From Peromyscus leucopus (lineage: Eukaryota > Chordata > Mammalia > Rodentia > Cricetidae), in NCBI RefSeq assembly GCF_004664715.2, contig NC_051083.1:113732347-113796346 (forward strand): a stretch of DNA of 64,000 nt, written 5' to 3'. Below the pieces are notes generated by a model that did not search any database, was not told the origin of the DNA, and was given only the letters and a program-made list of their open reading frames with translations. Below are positions 21,470-33,305 of this stretch, in pieces; positions within the stretch are counted from its first letter, which is position 1, and every line of letters begins with the position of its first letter. Both the position numbers and the translations under genes were made by a program.

Positions 21470-21776
21470 TGTTTTTTGGTTTGTTTGTTTGTTTTTTGTT
21501 TTGTTTTGTTTTCTTGAGACAGGGTTTCTCTATGTAACAGCCCTGGCTGTCCTGGAACTCACTCTGTAGACCAGGCTGGCCTCAAAATCATGAGATCCAC
21601 CTGTCTCTGCCTCCCTACTGCTGGAATTAAAGGTGTGCGCCACCACTGCCTGGCTCTTTTGAATTTTTGAGACCAGGGATCAGTGTGTAATCCAGGCTGG
21701 CATCTTACTCAAGTAAATCCTCCTGCTTCAGCTTCCTGAGTACTAGGATTATAGGCATGAGCTACCATACCTGGCT
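21470..21776 (-). repeat. Two adjacent B1 SINEs
   Basis: A younger reversed B1 lies at 21470-21656 with a GTTT-rich start. An older, more diverged reversed B1 lies at 21661-21776 (gagctaccatacctggct end). Confidence 0.85.
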
Positions 21777-21949
21777 CTAAACATATTTTTCAATTTCCTG
21801 GTCTGATTTGCTGTTTGTGGGGCTTGGTCATTCTGCTTGGTAAGTATTCAGAATATTTACCCAGATGGAGAGGGAAAAAAGGAAATGGACATAGTGGGGT
21901 GAAATGAAGGCCGAGGGGCCACAACCAACAATTCCTAAACTCATGGAGA

Positions 21950-22232
21950 AGCCAGGCACAGCGGCACACCTACCTGTGGTTCCTGCTACTTGGGAAGCTG
22001 AGCCAGGAAGATCTGAGTCAAGGAGTTCAGAAAACATTAGCAAGACTTTGTCTACCCCCAAATAATAAAACCATAAATAAGATTTATGGTCAAGCCGGGC
22101 GGTGGGGGTGCATGCCTTTAATCCCTTAACTTGGGAACCAGGAGCAGGCAGATCTCTGAGTTCCAGGACAGCCAGGGCTACACAGAGAAACCATATCTCA
22201 AAAAAAATAAATAAATAAACAAAAAGAAAAAG
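21950..22232 (+). repeat. Two adjacent B1 SINEs
   Basis: An old B1-like copy (21950-22080), then a younger one (22094-22232) starting gccgggcggtgggggtgcat. Confidence 0.8.
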
Positions 22233-22610
22233 AAAAAAATTATGATCGAGAAAGGTAAGTAGTTTGACCTGGCAGAAGAGGGAGGATTGGTTGGGAGTTG
22301 GGTAAGTCAACAAGATCTAGATCCAGACAGTGGAATCTGAACTTATTATGGAGAGCCACTGGGAGGTCCTGCTGAACCTTGAGGAAAGGCAGGGCATGGG
22401 AAAGCAATTCCTTAGGAAGAGTAGTTTGGTCTGGTTATAAAAGAGTGCCCGGATGGGAGAGATGGAGCTGGCCAGGCAGGGCAGCTGAGCCCAGGAGATG
22501 GATCCCACAGCCACCTCAGGGGAAAGGAGTAACAGCTTGAGGGCCAATACATAGCTACAGAGACCCCGAGATGGGTAGTCTGTTGTCCATGGAACAGTGT
22601 TAAAAGATAT

Positions 22611-22812
22611 AGGGCCAGGGAGATGGCACAGTGGGATAAAAAGACTTGCCATGAAAGTCTGTCGATCTGTGTTCCACCCATGGAACTCATGGTAGAAGGA
22701 GAGAACCAATTTCCAAAAGTTGTCCTCTGACCTCTACATGTGTGCCATGGCATGTGCATGCCTGTACATACATGTATACACAGTAATAATAACAACAATG
22801 ATAATAATGATG
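22611..22812 (+). repeat. B3 SINE
   Basis: gggccagggagatggcacag to cctctgacctctacatgtgt with an AATAATA-rich tail. Confidence 0.8.
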
Positions 22813-22963
22813 TTAAAAGATATGGAGTCATCAGGGAAGAAATAACGCTGGGAAAGGAATTCAGCCTGGACCCTTTGAAGCAGAGATTATTCTGAAAATC
22901 ATCAAGTTAATGGGAGAAAAGATGCAGATGGACATTTTCAAAGCTACTGTCTTTTTGCTTGTT

Positions 22964-23075
22964 TTTTTTTTTTTTTTTTTTGTTTCTTTTTTTTTGACTC
23001 AGAGCTTTGCTGTGGAGTCAAGGCTGCAAACTCGCCATCCTCCTGCCCCAGCTTCCACTTATGCTAGGGTTTCAC
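22964..23075 (-). repeat. Poly(T) and worn B1-like SINE
   Basis: A long T tract is followed by gactcagagctttgctgtgg and ctcctgccccagcttccact, like a diverged B1 reversed. Confidence 0.45.
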
Positions 23076-23153
23076 ATCACTCCGAGCATCTATCTCGTCT
23101 AAGCTCGGCCACGGGGCAGAAGGAACCCATGAAGGCGCTCACTGGCTATAGGA

Positions 23154-23163
23154 GTCACGTGAC
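23154..23163. promoter_or_regulatory. Palindromic E-box GTCACGTGAC
   Basis: A perfect 10-base palindrome identical to the CLEAR element bound by TFEB/TFE3/MITF, and also a strong USF site. It lies in Elf4 intron 1 in non-SINE sequence. Function is inferred from the motif alone. Confidence 0.45.
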
Positions 23164-23919
23164 CTAGTGCAGAGGCTGAAACGCAAGGTGGCAGAGGGTT
23201 GTGCATACTGAATGGATCGTAGTTTAGTCCACCATGCCCAGTCCCTAGGAAGTCCTGCTTGTTTCCACTGTTGGGGAGGGGGAGGGGAGGGAGGAACAGA
23301 AGCATGGAGCAAAGACTAATTCAATTCACTAGTGGATTTTTTAGAAGCTGGGGTAACCTGTGACTCTGCACCGACAGGATATTAAGTCAGATAACTTCTT
23401 TTTGAAGGGACAGTGTTCTTTGTCAAGGTCCCTGGCAGAGTGTGCCCTAGAAACTGCTATGGAGGCTCTTTGCTTAGCTGTGGGCCCTGACTAGGAGGGG
23501 CTGCGGTGGGTATCCTTCCCGGATGACCTCTTCCTCTATTGACCATCCAAAACAAAGGGCAGAGTGCAGGGATCCAGGCACAAGGCCAGGGCGTTAGACT
23601 CCCTACACAGAAGAGATGGTGCCTCAAAAGCTGAGGGAGGAAGCAGCCCAGGGGTACCTGACCAGAACAGAGGCAGGCAGCCTGGCTCCAAAAGTCATGG
23701 ACAACACCTACCCTGGGTTTGCCTTTTCACCCCACCCCCACCCCCACACACACACTATTGAAGCGTCTGCTGAAACCAGAAAGTTAAAAGATCACTCCTG
23801 TCTCATTCCTGAGGGGTGGGAGAGTGCTTGCCCAAGTTCACACTGACTTAACCTTCCTCCTCTCCTCATCCTCTCTGCATCCTCAACAAAGCCAAGCCTT
23901 CCCTCTGGTAAGAACAGCA

Positions 23920-24035
23920 GTGGCATCATTGGCGGCGTGTTTAGTCCTACACTCGGGAGACAGAGGCAGGCAGATCTCTGTGAGTTCGAGGCCAGCCTGG
24001 GCTACAGAGTGAGACCCTGTCTCAAAAGTAGAAAA
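23920..24035 (+). repeat. B1 SINE
   Basis: gagacagaggcaggcagatc to gagtgagaccctgtctcaaa. Confidence 0.85.
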
Positions 24036-26310
24036 AGAGCAACAGTGGCTGGCCAATAACAATGAAACCACGCATGTGCAGAACACATTTAACTTTCACA
24101 GTGGCTCCCTACTTGCACGCCTTTGTTCACACTGTCCCTTAGGCCAGCCCCGCCCCGCCTCAACTTCTGCGAGTTTAATTCCCTCACGTCCTTCAAGATT
24201 GAAGTCAAATGTCACATTCTTTCTGAAGTCGTCCCTACTTCCTCCCCACCTGGTACACTGTGCTCTTGACAGCTTGGCTTCACTTCTCAGATCCGAGCGA
24301 GCAGCTGCTGAAAAACTTATCAAAGAAGGGCCACAAGAATGGGATTTTATGACACATGAAAAGAATATGAAATTCAAATTTCAGTGCCCAGCAACAGAGT
24401 TTTAGTGGGACATGGCGATGCTTATTAGTTTGGTCATTACATGGGCCCCCAAGCCTGGAGTATTTGCTATCTGGTCTTTTTCAGAAACCTTTGCTGATGA
24501 TCCCAGGGCTAACCACTCCACCCCAGGTCGATGTGAATAAATTCGTCAAGTTCATTTCTGAGAAGAATGTCACAGAACCCTGGAGGGGGGAGGTGCCTGG
24601 GGGAGGTGTAGGATGCTCAACACAAACTCAGCAGATTTTCATCAAAATGAGAGTCGCTGGGTTAGAGCCCAGAGTGCTGGCCTCGGCTCTGCCCATATGT
24701 GACCTCAAACAAGACACTTCTGCTTTGTGTGCCTTGGTTTCCTCAGCCACATACTGAGGGGCTGGTGCTGGCGGAGCTGAGGCCCTGACTAGCCCTATGC
24801 ACTAGAAGTTAGGGATCCACAGTTTCTGACTTCCTTGCTGCGAAGCAGGCATGCCTAACCATTTGCTCTCACAACAAGGACTCACAAAGGGTTCCTCTGC
24901 CCAGCTGTGGTTTTCTGCTGTCCTGGCGCGTGGGGTGGGGTGCCTCACCCCATACTCACCTGCCCAGTCGGCCTTTCCTTTCTGCTCATCTGTCGGCCCT
25001 GGTCTCTAATTCCCTTCCCTGCTAAGTGAAGAAGCTTTCTCCTTTCCCCCGCCCGCCACCTCCAGTGGGCTGCGTGGAAAGCCTCCTCTTTCGGAGAGAA
25101 GGGAGGCAGGGAAAAGGACTGACACTTCTTCCTCGCCTCCCAGGGCTCAGAGTAGTCAGGCAAGGGCCAGGACACAGGCAGCTCTCACCGCACCCCTGCT
25201 CTGTGAGAGGAAGCAGCCCCTCTCTACCACTTCCTGTCCCGGGGGTTTCAGCAGTTTCCCCTTCGGGGCCGGGTGGCCCTTGCGGCCCCGCCCCTGCTCT
25301 GCACAGGTCAGAAAGTGCACAGAGGGGAGGATCCCTCACAGGAAGGCAGAGGAGACAGCTGTCTACACAAGGGGACGCCCAGCAGCAATTCCAGCAGCCT
25401 GCCTCATGGTGGGAGGGGGCCCGGACAGGGAACTATTACCTGGTGGAGGGACAGCTGCTTCTGCAACCGCTCTCATCGCTTCACCCAGCTGTGCTCTTCC
25501 GAGATCAGCAAGGGGGTGGCTGGTCTTTGAGGACCTGGGTTAAAACTTGGACTATGAGGGCCAAGGCCAGTGCCTGGTAGAGACTAGGGAGGGTGGCTTC
25601 AGATGGAGGGACAGTTTGAAACAAGAGGATCTGGGGACACCAGACCAAGGACTGGGGGTTGGGTTCATTTGGAAGAGCAGGTGACACTGAAATCAACGTG
25701 ACATCATAATGTGTCAGGGCTTCTCCTTAGTGCCAGTGGATAGAGGTAACAATGAAGAAATATTATATTGTCTTTGGGTCAAAGGGCAGCAGCCATTCCT
25801 GGGAAAAGGAAAAGAACAGTAAACTCAAGAATCCATGATGGCTGCTGTTTTACTGGTAACTTAACACGGAAGTACCTCCCAGGAGTCCATGCAAGGTGGT
25901 GCTCCTATGAGCAGGTTGGGTACCTGGAGCCAATCTTTTAGGCATATGACCCACTCTGAGATATCCCCAAGGCTGTGGGTCAGCAAAACATTAGCAGCCC
26001 AAGGTCCTGCTGTCTGCACAGCTGCCAGACCTTCAGGCCCCAGGCTACTCTTGCAGGATGGTTCCAGAAGCACTGGTGCCTGATGTGACAACCTAGCAGC
26101 AGATGGACACCACTACTTGAATCTCCCCAGGATAATATTGCTCAATGAGGCTAAAGTAGCTGTGACGAAAGCTTTGCAGACTTCTACAGGTGATGTTCAT
26201 CACTGACCAGCAGAACACATGTAAATCCTGAAACCCTACTCAGCTCTGATTGGCCAGCTTCCTGCACTCTTGGTCAACCTGCCCAGGCCAGGCCTCTTAT
26301 CAAAAGAGCA
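24036..26310. other. Elf4 intron 1 stretch without SINEs, with a MIR at about 24640-24765
   Basis: The MIR is recognised by agccacatactgagg and the preceding gtgtgccttggtttcctc. The GC-rich ETS-site segment lies at 25.2 kb. No exon is recognised. Confidence 0.55.
25170..25330. promoter_or_regulatory. GC-rich intron-1 segment with an optimal ETS site
   Basis: CpG and GC rise locally, and the minus strand carries ACAGGAAGTGG at 25228-25238, a strong ETS consensus. ELF4 or other haematopoietic ETS proteins could bind. The surrounding sequence has GGGCCGGG and CCCCGCCCC runs. Confidence 0.35.
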
Positions 26311-26317
26311 GGGCCCT

Positions 26318-26505
26318 TCAGACCCATGAGACGGCCCAGCAGGTAAAGAGCCCTGTTGCCAACACTGATGACTTGAACTCAGTCCCTGGAGTCCACATGG
26401 TGGAAGGAGAGAACTGACTCTTGAAAGTTTTCTGATCTCCACATGTGCACTGTGGCACACACATGCCCACACACATTCTTATGCATATGACATGAAAAAT
26501 AAATG
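26318..26505 (+). repeat. B3 SINE
   Basis: gagacggcccagcaggtaaa to tgatctccacatgtgcactg and an A-rich tail. Confidence 0.85.
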
Positions 26506-26662
26506 GGCCGGGCGGTGGTGGCGCACGCCTTATATCCCAGTACTCGGGAGGCAGAGGCAGGCGGATCTCTGTGAGTTCGAGGCCAGCCTGGACTACAGAG
26601 CGAGATCCAGGAAAGGTGCAAAGCGACACAGAAAAACTCTGTCTCAAAAAAAAAAAAAAAAA
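26506..26662 (+). repeat. B1 SINE, young
   Basis: gggccgggcggtggtggcgc to gatccaggaaaggtgcaaag and a 17-A tail. The last motif is the cricetid-type right half. Confidence 0.95.
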
Positions 26663-26667
26663 GTAAA

Positions 26668-27050
26668 TGGGCGAAACAGGTCGCTCAGTGGTTAAGAGCA
26701 CCAACTGCTCTTCCAGAGGACCAGAGTTTGAGTCCCAACACCCATGTTGGGCAGGCTGCTCACAACTAACACAAACCCTTACATATACACAGAATTAAAA
26801 AATTAAAATCTAGGGACGGGAAAGATGACTTAGCAGTTAAAAGTACTGGCTGCAGAGGACATGGCTTTGGTTCCCAGCACCCACATGGCGGTTCACAACC
26901 ACCTGTAACTCCAGTTTCAGGAGAGCCAATGTCGTCTTCTGGCCTCTTCAGACACAAGCTCCACAAGTAGTACACAGTCATACATGCAAAACACTCATTA
27001 AATAAATATTTTTAAAATTAAAATAGAAACAAATAAATGTGATTTCTAAA
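26668..27050 (+). repeat. Two B2-family SINEs in tandem
   Basis: The first (26668-26812) has gctcttccagaggaccagag. The second (26813-27050) has cagcacccacatggcggttc and a TAAAATTA-rich tail. With the B3 and B1 before them, this makes four same-strand SINEs head to tail. Confidence 0.85.
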
Positions 27051-27747
27051 AAATAATAAGGGGAGAGCAGGGCCCTGATTTTTTTCTCTACATACTCCCC
27101 AGAACCAAGCACAACCAGTTCCCCCAAGACACTACCCCACTGTCCTTGAGGGGGGCTAACTGTTTCCTCACTCCTGTGTTTTGCAGTGAATGCTACTTCA
27201 CAGCTGGCCCAGGGATGCCAAGAAAGCCTCAGAGGCAACATCTGGATGTGCACCTGGGCTCGTGCCAGTCCCTCCCTACATGTGCAGTGCAAAGCCTGGG
27301 CCGGGGTTTGGCTACAAGCTGACTCAAAGCTGGAGGCACGTGTTTGGAAAGCACATCAAGCCTGGATGGAGGGTGCTGGAAGCACTTGAGGTCGATGCCA
27401 GCTCAAGGCAAGCACTTGTGGAGTTGGCACCAGAGCAAGTGCTGGGGCCTGGGTGGCGGGTGTGGCCACTGTGGCCTCAGTCACGGCCTGCTGGAGGAGG
27501 AGCAGAGGGGTGTGGGTGCTTGTTTAAATGTGGGCAAGATTTTCTTCTGCACTCTCTGATAGCACCTCAGGTCACTTCCCCTGCTTCTGGGGAGAGGGGC
27601 CAAAGAGTAAAAATTACCGAATGAATGACAGGGTGGAGTACAAGGAAGGTGGCAGGGATTTACAGTTCCGGGCTCTGGACTGTGGGGCTGCTGTTCCAAG
27701 GAGCAGTCCATGACCATTACCCCCTTTCATCGTGCTCTCTCTCTCTG
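27051..27747. other. Unique part of intron 1
   Basis: No repeat or exon is recognised. Confidence 0.4.
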
Positions 27748-28121
27748 CAGTACTTCAGACTGGACCCAGGGCCTGTGACACGCTAAGCATGTAAGTGTTC
27801 TACCACTCACAGCCCCAGCACTCCAGCACTTGATGTCTCTCTCTCTCTCTCCCTGCCACCCCCAGACAGGGTCTCACTATATAGTCCTGGCTGGCCTGAA
27901 ACTTGCTATGTAAGCCAGGCCAGCCTCGAACTTGCAGAGAGCTGCCTGCCTCCGCCTCCCAAGGGCTCAGACTAAAGGTACGCTCCACCACACTTGGCTG
28001 TGCTTGGTTTCTGGAGAGGGGTCTCAATATGTAGCTCGGGCTGCTCCGAAACTCAGCATCTTCCTCCAGCCTTGGCCTCACCAGTGCTTGAATTAGAGGT
28101 ATATGTCACCATGCCCAGGTT
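27748..28121 (-). repeat. ID fragment and two worn B1 SINEs
   Basis: A reversed ID head lies at 27748-27818, a CT-rich tract at 27833-27851, and B1 copies at 27863-27998 and 28012-28121. Confidence 0.7.
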
Positions 28122-28290
28122 TCCTTTCGTTTTTTTTTTTCCTCCTTCATTCTTGCAAAGTAGCTCATCAGTAGAAGGGCTAGAGCTGGGATTCAGGTTT
28201 ATTTACGTCTGCTATCCTGTTTGAAACTTTGTTAGTGAAATCTATTTTGGTGATAATCCTACTTCAACAATTCTATTACTAAATATGTAT

Positions 28291-28420
28291 GCAGGGTCTG
28301 ACCATACCTGGCGGGTCTGGAACTCACTTCATTATCCAGGCTAGTCTCAAACTTGTGGTGATCCTCTGGCCTCTGCTTCCTGAGTGCTGGGATTACAGGC
28401 CTATACCAACAACCTGGCTA
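28291..28420 (-). repeat. B1 SINE (older)
   Basis: cttcctgagtgctgggattacagg then caacctggct closes a reversed B1. Confidence 0.8.
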
Positions 28421-28429
28421 AGAGATCCA

Positions 28430-28965
28430 CTTTACAAACTGCAGAAAAGCTCTTAGGAGATTAGGTAACATGGCCAAGGTCATATTAGTTGTCAAAAATG
28501 GAGGCAGAACTCAAATCCAGGCTTATGTGACCTTCATCTCAAAGTCTGTACTATTTCCTCTACACAGATTGCTTGCCATCTGTTGGGACCCTTCTACAGG
28601 AGCTGCTCAGGCCCAGGACCCATACCTCTTAAAGTCTCGATTTCCACTGGAGGTCATTCTAATAAGCCAATCCTTAACTTCCCAAAGTCTCTGTCAAAAT
28701 GGTGGTAACATGAATTTCAATAGCTTGCTTCAAGCTCTGCTCAACTTCTGTTATCTCAGTGACCCATTCTTACCAGAAAATTTGGTCTCTAGACCTAAAG
28801 CAGTCATGAAATGGTCCCTGCCCCATAAACATACAGTTACAATCAGCTTACACATAATATTAAGTCTAGCTTCTTATCTTAGGGTGTTGGTTCATGTGTT
28901 TATTCAAATATTTATGGAAAATCAGCTCTCCTATATGCCAGATCCACAGCCAAGGGCCTGATCAC
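28430..28965 (+). repeat. MIR fragment (28430-28575) and L2-like fragment (28895-28965)
   Basis: The MIR reads catggccaaggtcatattag and ggcagaactcaaatccagg. The L2-like end reads tgtgtttattcaaatatt then ctcctatatgccagatcc. The sequence between is unassigned. Confidence 0.55.
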
Positions 28966-29169
28966 CTGCTCCGTTTTTTTGTTCATTTTTTTTTTTCTGA
29001 TGGGGTCTCTGGATACAAGGTTCCAGTAAAGCTGAGTTAGCACATCTTGATCACCGTGGCTGGACTTTCACCTTCAAACACACATAATAGCATCTCTGGT
29101 AAGTATCCCTTCAGGACTAAGGCCCTGGGGCTGGAGGCAAATTGGGAATGACTCCAACAGATGTGATAT

Positions 29170-29290
29170 TTCTTTGGGGGGGGGGATGATGAAAATACTC
29201 TAATGTGGATCCTACTGATGGACGTGCAGTTCTGTGAATGCCAAAAACCACTGAAGTAGACGTTTCTAGTGGGTGAGCTTTATCGTTGTA
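29170..29290 (+). repeat. L1M LINE 3'UTR fragment
   Basis: gatgatgaaaatactctaat then gcagttctgtgaatgccaaa and aaccactgaag are the hallmark of old mammalian L1 3' ends. Confidence 0.65.
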
Positions 29291-29689
29291 AAAATGTTTT
29301 GTACTTATTGTTGTGGTGTGGGTGTGGAGGGCAGAGGACCGCTCTGTAAAGTTTCTTCTCCCCTTCCATCTTTACCTGGATTCCAGGGATCTAACCTGGC
29401 TTTCCAGACTTGCACAGCAAAGGATTTTTTTTGTGTGTGTTGCCACCTCACAGAGCCAAGATCTATTTTTAATTGTTTTTCTAAATTGTATTAGTTCTTT
29501 GAGAATTTCATATAATGTATTTTCATCATGGTGACCCCTACCTCTTTCAAGATTCACCTCTTCTTTCTTAGCTACCCAACTTTGTCATTTTTTTTTTAAC
29601 CCATCAAGATAAATGTGTGCTGCCCAAATATTCTTGGATGTGTGATCCATTACCAGGGGTTAATTACACTCTCAGAGACTTTTTTTGCT

Positions 29690-29836
29690 TGTCTGTCTGT
29701 TTTGAATGAGTGTCTCGTGTAGTCCAGGTTAGCCTCAAACTCACTGTGGAGCTAAGGCAGGCCTTGAACTCCAGATCTTCCTGCTTCCACTTCCCAAGTG
29801 CTGAGATTAGAGGCACACATGACCATGCCTGGTGAA
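29690..29836 (-). repeat. B1-family SINE
   Basis: Reversed B1 with cccaagtgctgagattagag and accatgcctggt. Confidence 0.75.
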
Positions 29837-30104
29837 AACTATTATCTTTCTAAAATTTTCAGAAATCTCTGTGGCCCAGAGAAGGGTCTGTCTACTCAAG
29901 GCCACATACAGGCAGATGACTTTTGATTTATGACTCTGAGGCTCTTTCCTCCTTCCAGGCATCCTGTAGCCTTCAGCAAGGTTAAGTACAGGTCCAGTGA
30001 GTATGCAGAGAACATCCAGGCCTATGTGGGAAGGCTGGGGCCTGGACCTCCCACACTAGGGAAGATGGTGGGAAGCTTTTCAGGGCAAGGGCTTGAATTT
30101 CAGG

Positions 30105-30215
30105 TCTGCCGTTCAGGTGACCAAGTCCCTGTGCCTCTGAAGCCCAGTTTCCCCATCTGTAAAGGGAAATGCACAGGTCTGCTGATCTCTGCTAAAGGTT
30201 GCACCAGATCAGACC
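30105..30215 (+). repeat. MIR SINE fragment
   Basis: aagcccagtttccccatctgtaaa-type core after ctgtgcctctg. Confidence 0.65.
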
Positions 30216-30659
30216 CTCTGAGGTTCTAATTAAAAGGCACCGCAAGACAGAGCAAAGCGAGCATCAGCCATCCACCTCTTCTTCGCAGAGGGCCGCAGGA
30301 GGCCTTTGACACAATTGACACAATCCCATGTTCCAATCAATGTTCCTCACAGAAAGTGAAGGCGATGATTTTTCCCGTAAGAAACAAATTCTCGGAGACA
30401 ATTGTTCTGGACAGTTTCTCCATGGGGGTAGTTTGGCTTTAATCTCCTCTCCACCCCCCCCACACACACCTCAGCAGTGCTAGATGGTACAGCAGCCCAT
30501 AATAGAGATCCATGAGCAACCCATAATAGAGACCGATTGAGATGTCAGGAACCAAGATCCTGCTTTAGTGCCCAGGCAAGCGGCCCCACCTTGGACTGAA
30601 TTCGCCTCCCTATCACCGTGGCGGGAGCAGTCACTGGTGGCCACCTCTCTAGCCCCTAC

Positions 30660-31135
30660 TGGACAGGATGTTTCCACATCAAGCCCCACTTCCTGTAGCT
30701 AGGCCTAGGCTCCAGTTTCCCCCCTTCTCTTGCCATCTGGTAGCCTGCCCTCTGCCCCCCCCACCCCCCACTTGCTGGGTGTTTACAGGCCTCCTTATCA
30801 GCCTGGGGAATCTGGGCCTCACCCAACCAGGTCCCCACCCAGCCCAGCCAGCCTGCCCAGAGCCCTACCTGCTCTTTCGTCTGCCCCAAACCCCCTGGCA
30901 GCCAAGGGGTGTGGAGGAAGGCTTGCTGCCTGGCACTGGCCCTTAGTGCCTGGGGCCCTGCCTGGTGGGTTAAAACCTGACTATTCATAGTGCTTTATCC
31001 AGCTTGCCCAGGCTGGGGAGGGCAGGCATTCTTCTTCCAGTTGGCATCTCTATCTGCAGGCTGTGGGGACAATAATAAAATGCCTGGAGTGCTGAGGAGA
31101 CTCACCCGAGCCTTCAGGGTCTCAGACACCAAAAG
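30660..31135 (+). promoter_or_regulatory. Candidate intronic promoter and first exon antisense to Elf4
   Basis: Unique sequence contains, in order, an ETS site (CCACTTCCTGT, 30686-30696), a GATA-type CTTATCA near 30792, and a TATA-like TTAAAA near 30970. An ATG at 31080 then opens a 19-codon frame, MPGVLRRLTRAFRVSDTK plus a split codon, that ends exactly at a consensus plus-strand donor (AAAAG/GTAAGC, exon end 31135). No continuing exon is identified, so this may be chance. Confidence 0.25.
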
Positions 31136-31764
31136 GTAAGCCAGGGCAGCGCTCTACAGGAAGGCTCTGAGAAGTCCAGGCTCTGCTTCCCAACTTGGAG
31201 GATACGAACACTCCGCTATGAATAACCGAAACCAAAGATGCAGCTCAATGAAAGGCTGGAGGCTGAGTTCGGTAGCAGGGGTGAAGCTCAGTAATCCTTT
31301 CAAACAGCTTGGGTCCCCACCCAGGCTTCAGAGCCCCCCTAGGTAGGTCCCAAAGTCCCTCCATACCAGTCCAAGATCTAGTCATGCCCCAAATGCCAAA
31401 GTGAGACAGAGCAAGTCAAAGCGTCTCTCCCCAGAACACAAGGGCCCTAGCGATTTGTTCTCAACAGTGTTCTAAACTGAGGAGGAAGAGGTGGAGGTGG
31501 CTGGCAATGCTGCAGGCGAAAGTTCCCCTCCTCAAAGGTCTCAAAAGGTAGGTTCAGACCTACCCGTAGACAGCCCACAAAGATAGGGCCTTGTCTCTAA
31601 ATCTGAACAAGCATCAGTCTAGCAGTCAAAGCTAGGGTTCACACCCCACCCGTCTTCACAGGCTCCTCGTTTGTTGCTGTTTTTTTTGTTTGTTTGTTTT
31701 CATTGACAAATGACTAAAAAATATATATTTGGGGCAGGAGATTGAAACATTCAAGCAAATACCA

Positions 31765-32080
31765 GACAGGTATGGTGGCACACGTAGCACCTGGGAGGCG
31801 GAGGCAGGTGGATCTCTTTGAGTTCCAGGCCAGCCAAGGCTACATAGAGAGATCCTGTCTCAAAAAGAGGGAATGTTGTATTTCGTGGCTTGTTGTGGAT
31901 TGCTGTTCAAGTGGTAGAATGCTTGCCTAGCATGCACGGAGCTTTAGTTCCATTCCAAGCATCACAGAAACGGAGTGTTGGGGAGCTAGAAACAGGGGCA
32001 TCAGAAGTTTAAGCTCATTCTGTTACATAATGAATTTGAAGCCGATTTGGACATGAGACCCTGTCTCAAAAACAAAAACT
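31765..32080 (+). repeat. B1 followed by ID_B1 (B4) SINE
   Basis: The B1 is at 31765-31868. From about 31895 comes an ID-like head (caagtggtagaatgcttgcc) and a B4 body ending gagaccctgtctcaaaaac. Confidence 0.7.
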
Positions 32081-32084
32081 AACT

Positions 32085-32439
32085 GGGTGCTGGGGTGGGG
32101 GGTGGCACACACCTATAATCCCAGCACTCAGGATGCGGAGGCGGGGGAATCTCTGAGTTTGAGGCCAACCTGGTTTACAGAGCGAGTTCCAGGACAGACG
32201 GGGATACAAAGAGAAACCCTGTCTCGGAAAACAAAACCAAAACAAAACCAAAAGAGCAGGGGAGCAAATGATACATTGTAAAGAAATGTTATAGGAACAA
32301 GCCTTCTAGCTCAAGAACCCAGTTTAAGCCGTTTGCTGTGGCACTCTTGAACATTTTAGTCCCAGCATTTGGGAGACAGAGGCAGGTGGATCCTTGTTGA
32401 GTTCAAGATCTGATAGGACTACATGGTGAGACTCTGTCT

Positions 32440-32443
<4 letters not shown>
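32085..32443 (+). repeat. Two B1 SINEs
   Basis: B1 copies at 32085-32250 and 32328-32443, both plus strand, both with A-rich tails. Confidence 0.85.

Positions 32444-32501
<58 letters not shown>
32444..32501. repeat. (CA)n microsatellite in a B1 tail
   Basis: About 29 CA units start directly from the A tail of the preceding B1. Confidence 0.97.
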
Positions 32502-32505
<4 letters not shown>

Positions 32506-32675
32506 GGTGTACTTTGGGGGCTAACAGAAAAACTGCTAAAACGGTTTCGCCATTAGTGGCACTTGGTTCTTGAAATCTCAGGTTCCCGTTCTCTAAGAGA
32601 TTTCATGGCTCTCAGGATTCCTTACAGGCTCATTGCCTGTTCCACATTTCTTCCCTCTATCAAAAATTTTTGTCC

Positions 32676-32825
32676 AGCAGGGCGGTGGTGGCATACACCT
32701 TTAATCCCAGCACTCAGGAGGCACAGCCAGGTGGATCTCTGTGAGTTTGAGGCCAGCCTGGTCTACAGAGCGAGATCCAGGACAGGCTCCAAAACTACAT
32801 GGATAAACCCTGTCTCGAAAACAAA
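32676..32825 (+). repeat. B1 SINE
   Basis: gggcggtggtggcatacacc to accctgtctcgaaaacaaat. Confidence 0.95.
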
Positions 32826-32829
32826 TTGA

Positions 32830-33305
32830 CAAGCGCCTGAAGATCAGTTGAAGAGAGGGAGGAGGGAATCATAGGAGCAAGTGGGGGTCAAGATCATGAC
32901 AGGGAAAACCACAGAGACAGCTGACCCGAAGCTAGTGGGAGCTCACGGACCCTGGACTGGCAGCTGAGGAGCCTGCATGGGACCGAACTAGGCCCTCTGA
33001 ATGTGGGTGACAACTGTGTAGCTTGATGTGTTTGTGGGGCCCCTGACAGTGTGACCAGGATTTATCTCAGGTGTATGAACTGGCTTTTTGGAGCCCATTC
33101 CCTAGGGTGGGACACCTTGCTCAGCCTTGAGGCAAGGAGAAGGGCCTTGGTCCTGCCTCAACTGGGTATGCCAGCCTGTGTAGACTCCCCAAGGGAGGCC
33201 TTACCCCCTACGAGGAGCGGATGGGGGTGGGGGGAGGTGGGGGAAGCAGAAGGGGAAGGAGGGGGAACTGTGGCTGGTATGTAAAATAAAAAAAAATTTT
33301 AAATA
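32830..33305 (+). repeat. 5'-truncated L1 LINE, 3'UTR only
   Basis: It shows tgtttgtggggcccctgaca, ggctttttggagcccattcc and gggtgggacaccttgctcag, then the G-rich polypurine tract at 33220-33272 and an A-rich end. This is the characteristic rodent L1 3'UTR. No reading frame remains. Confidence 0.85.

Noticed and set aside
25026..25580. 184-codon plus-strand open frame in Elf4 intron 1
   Set aside because: Driven by local GC content, with overlapping frames in other phases and no known family.
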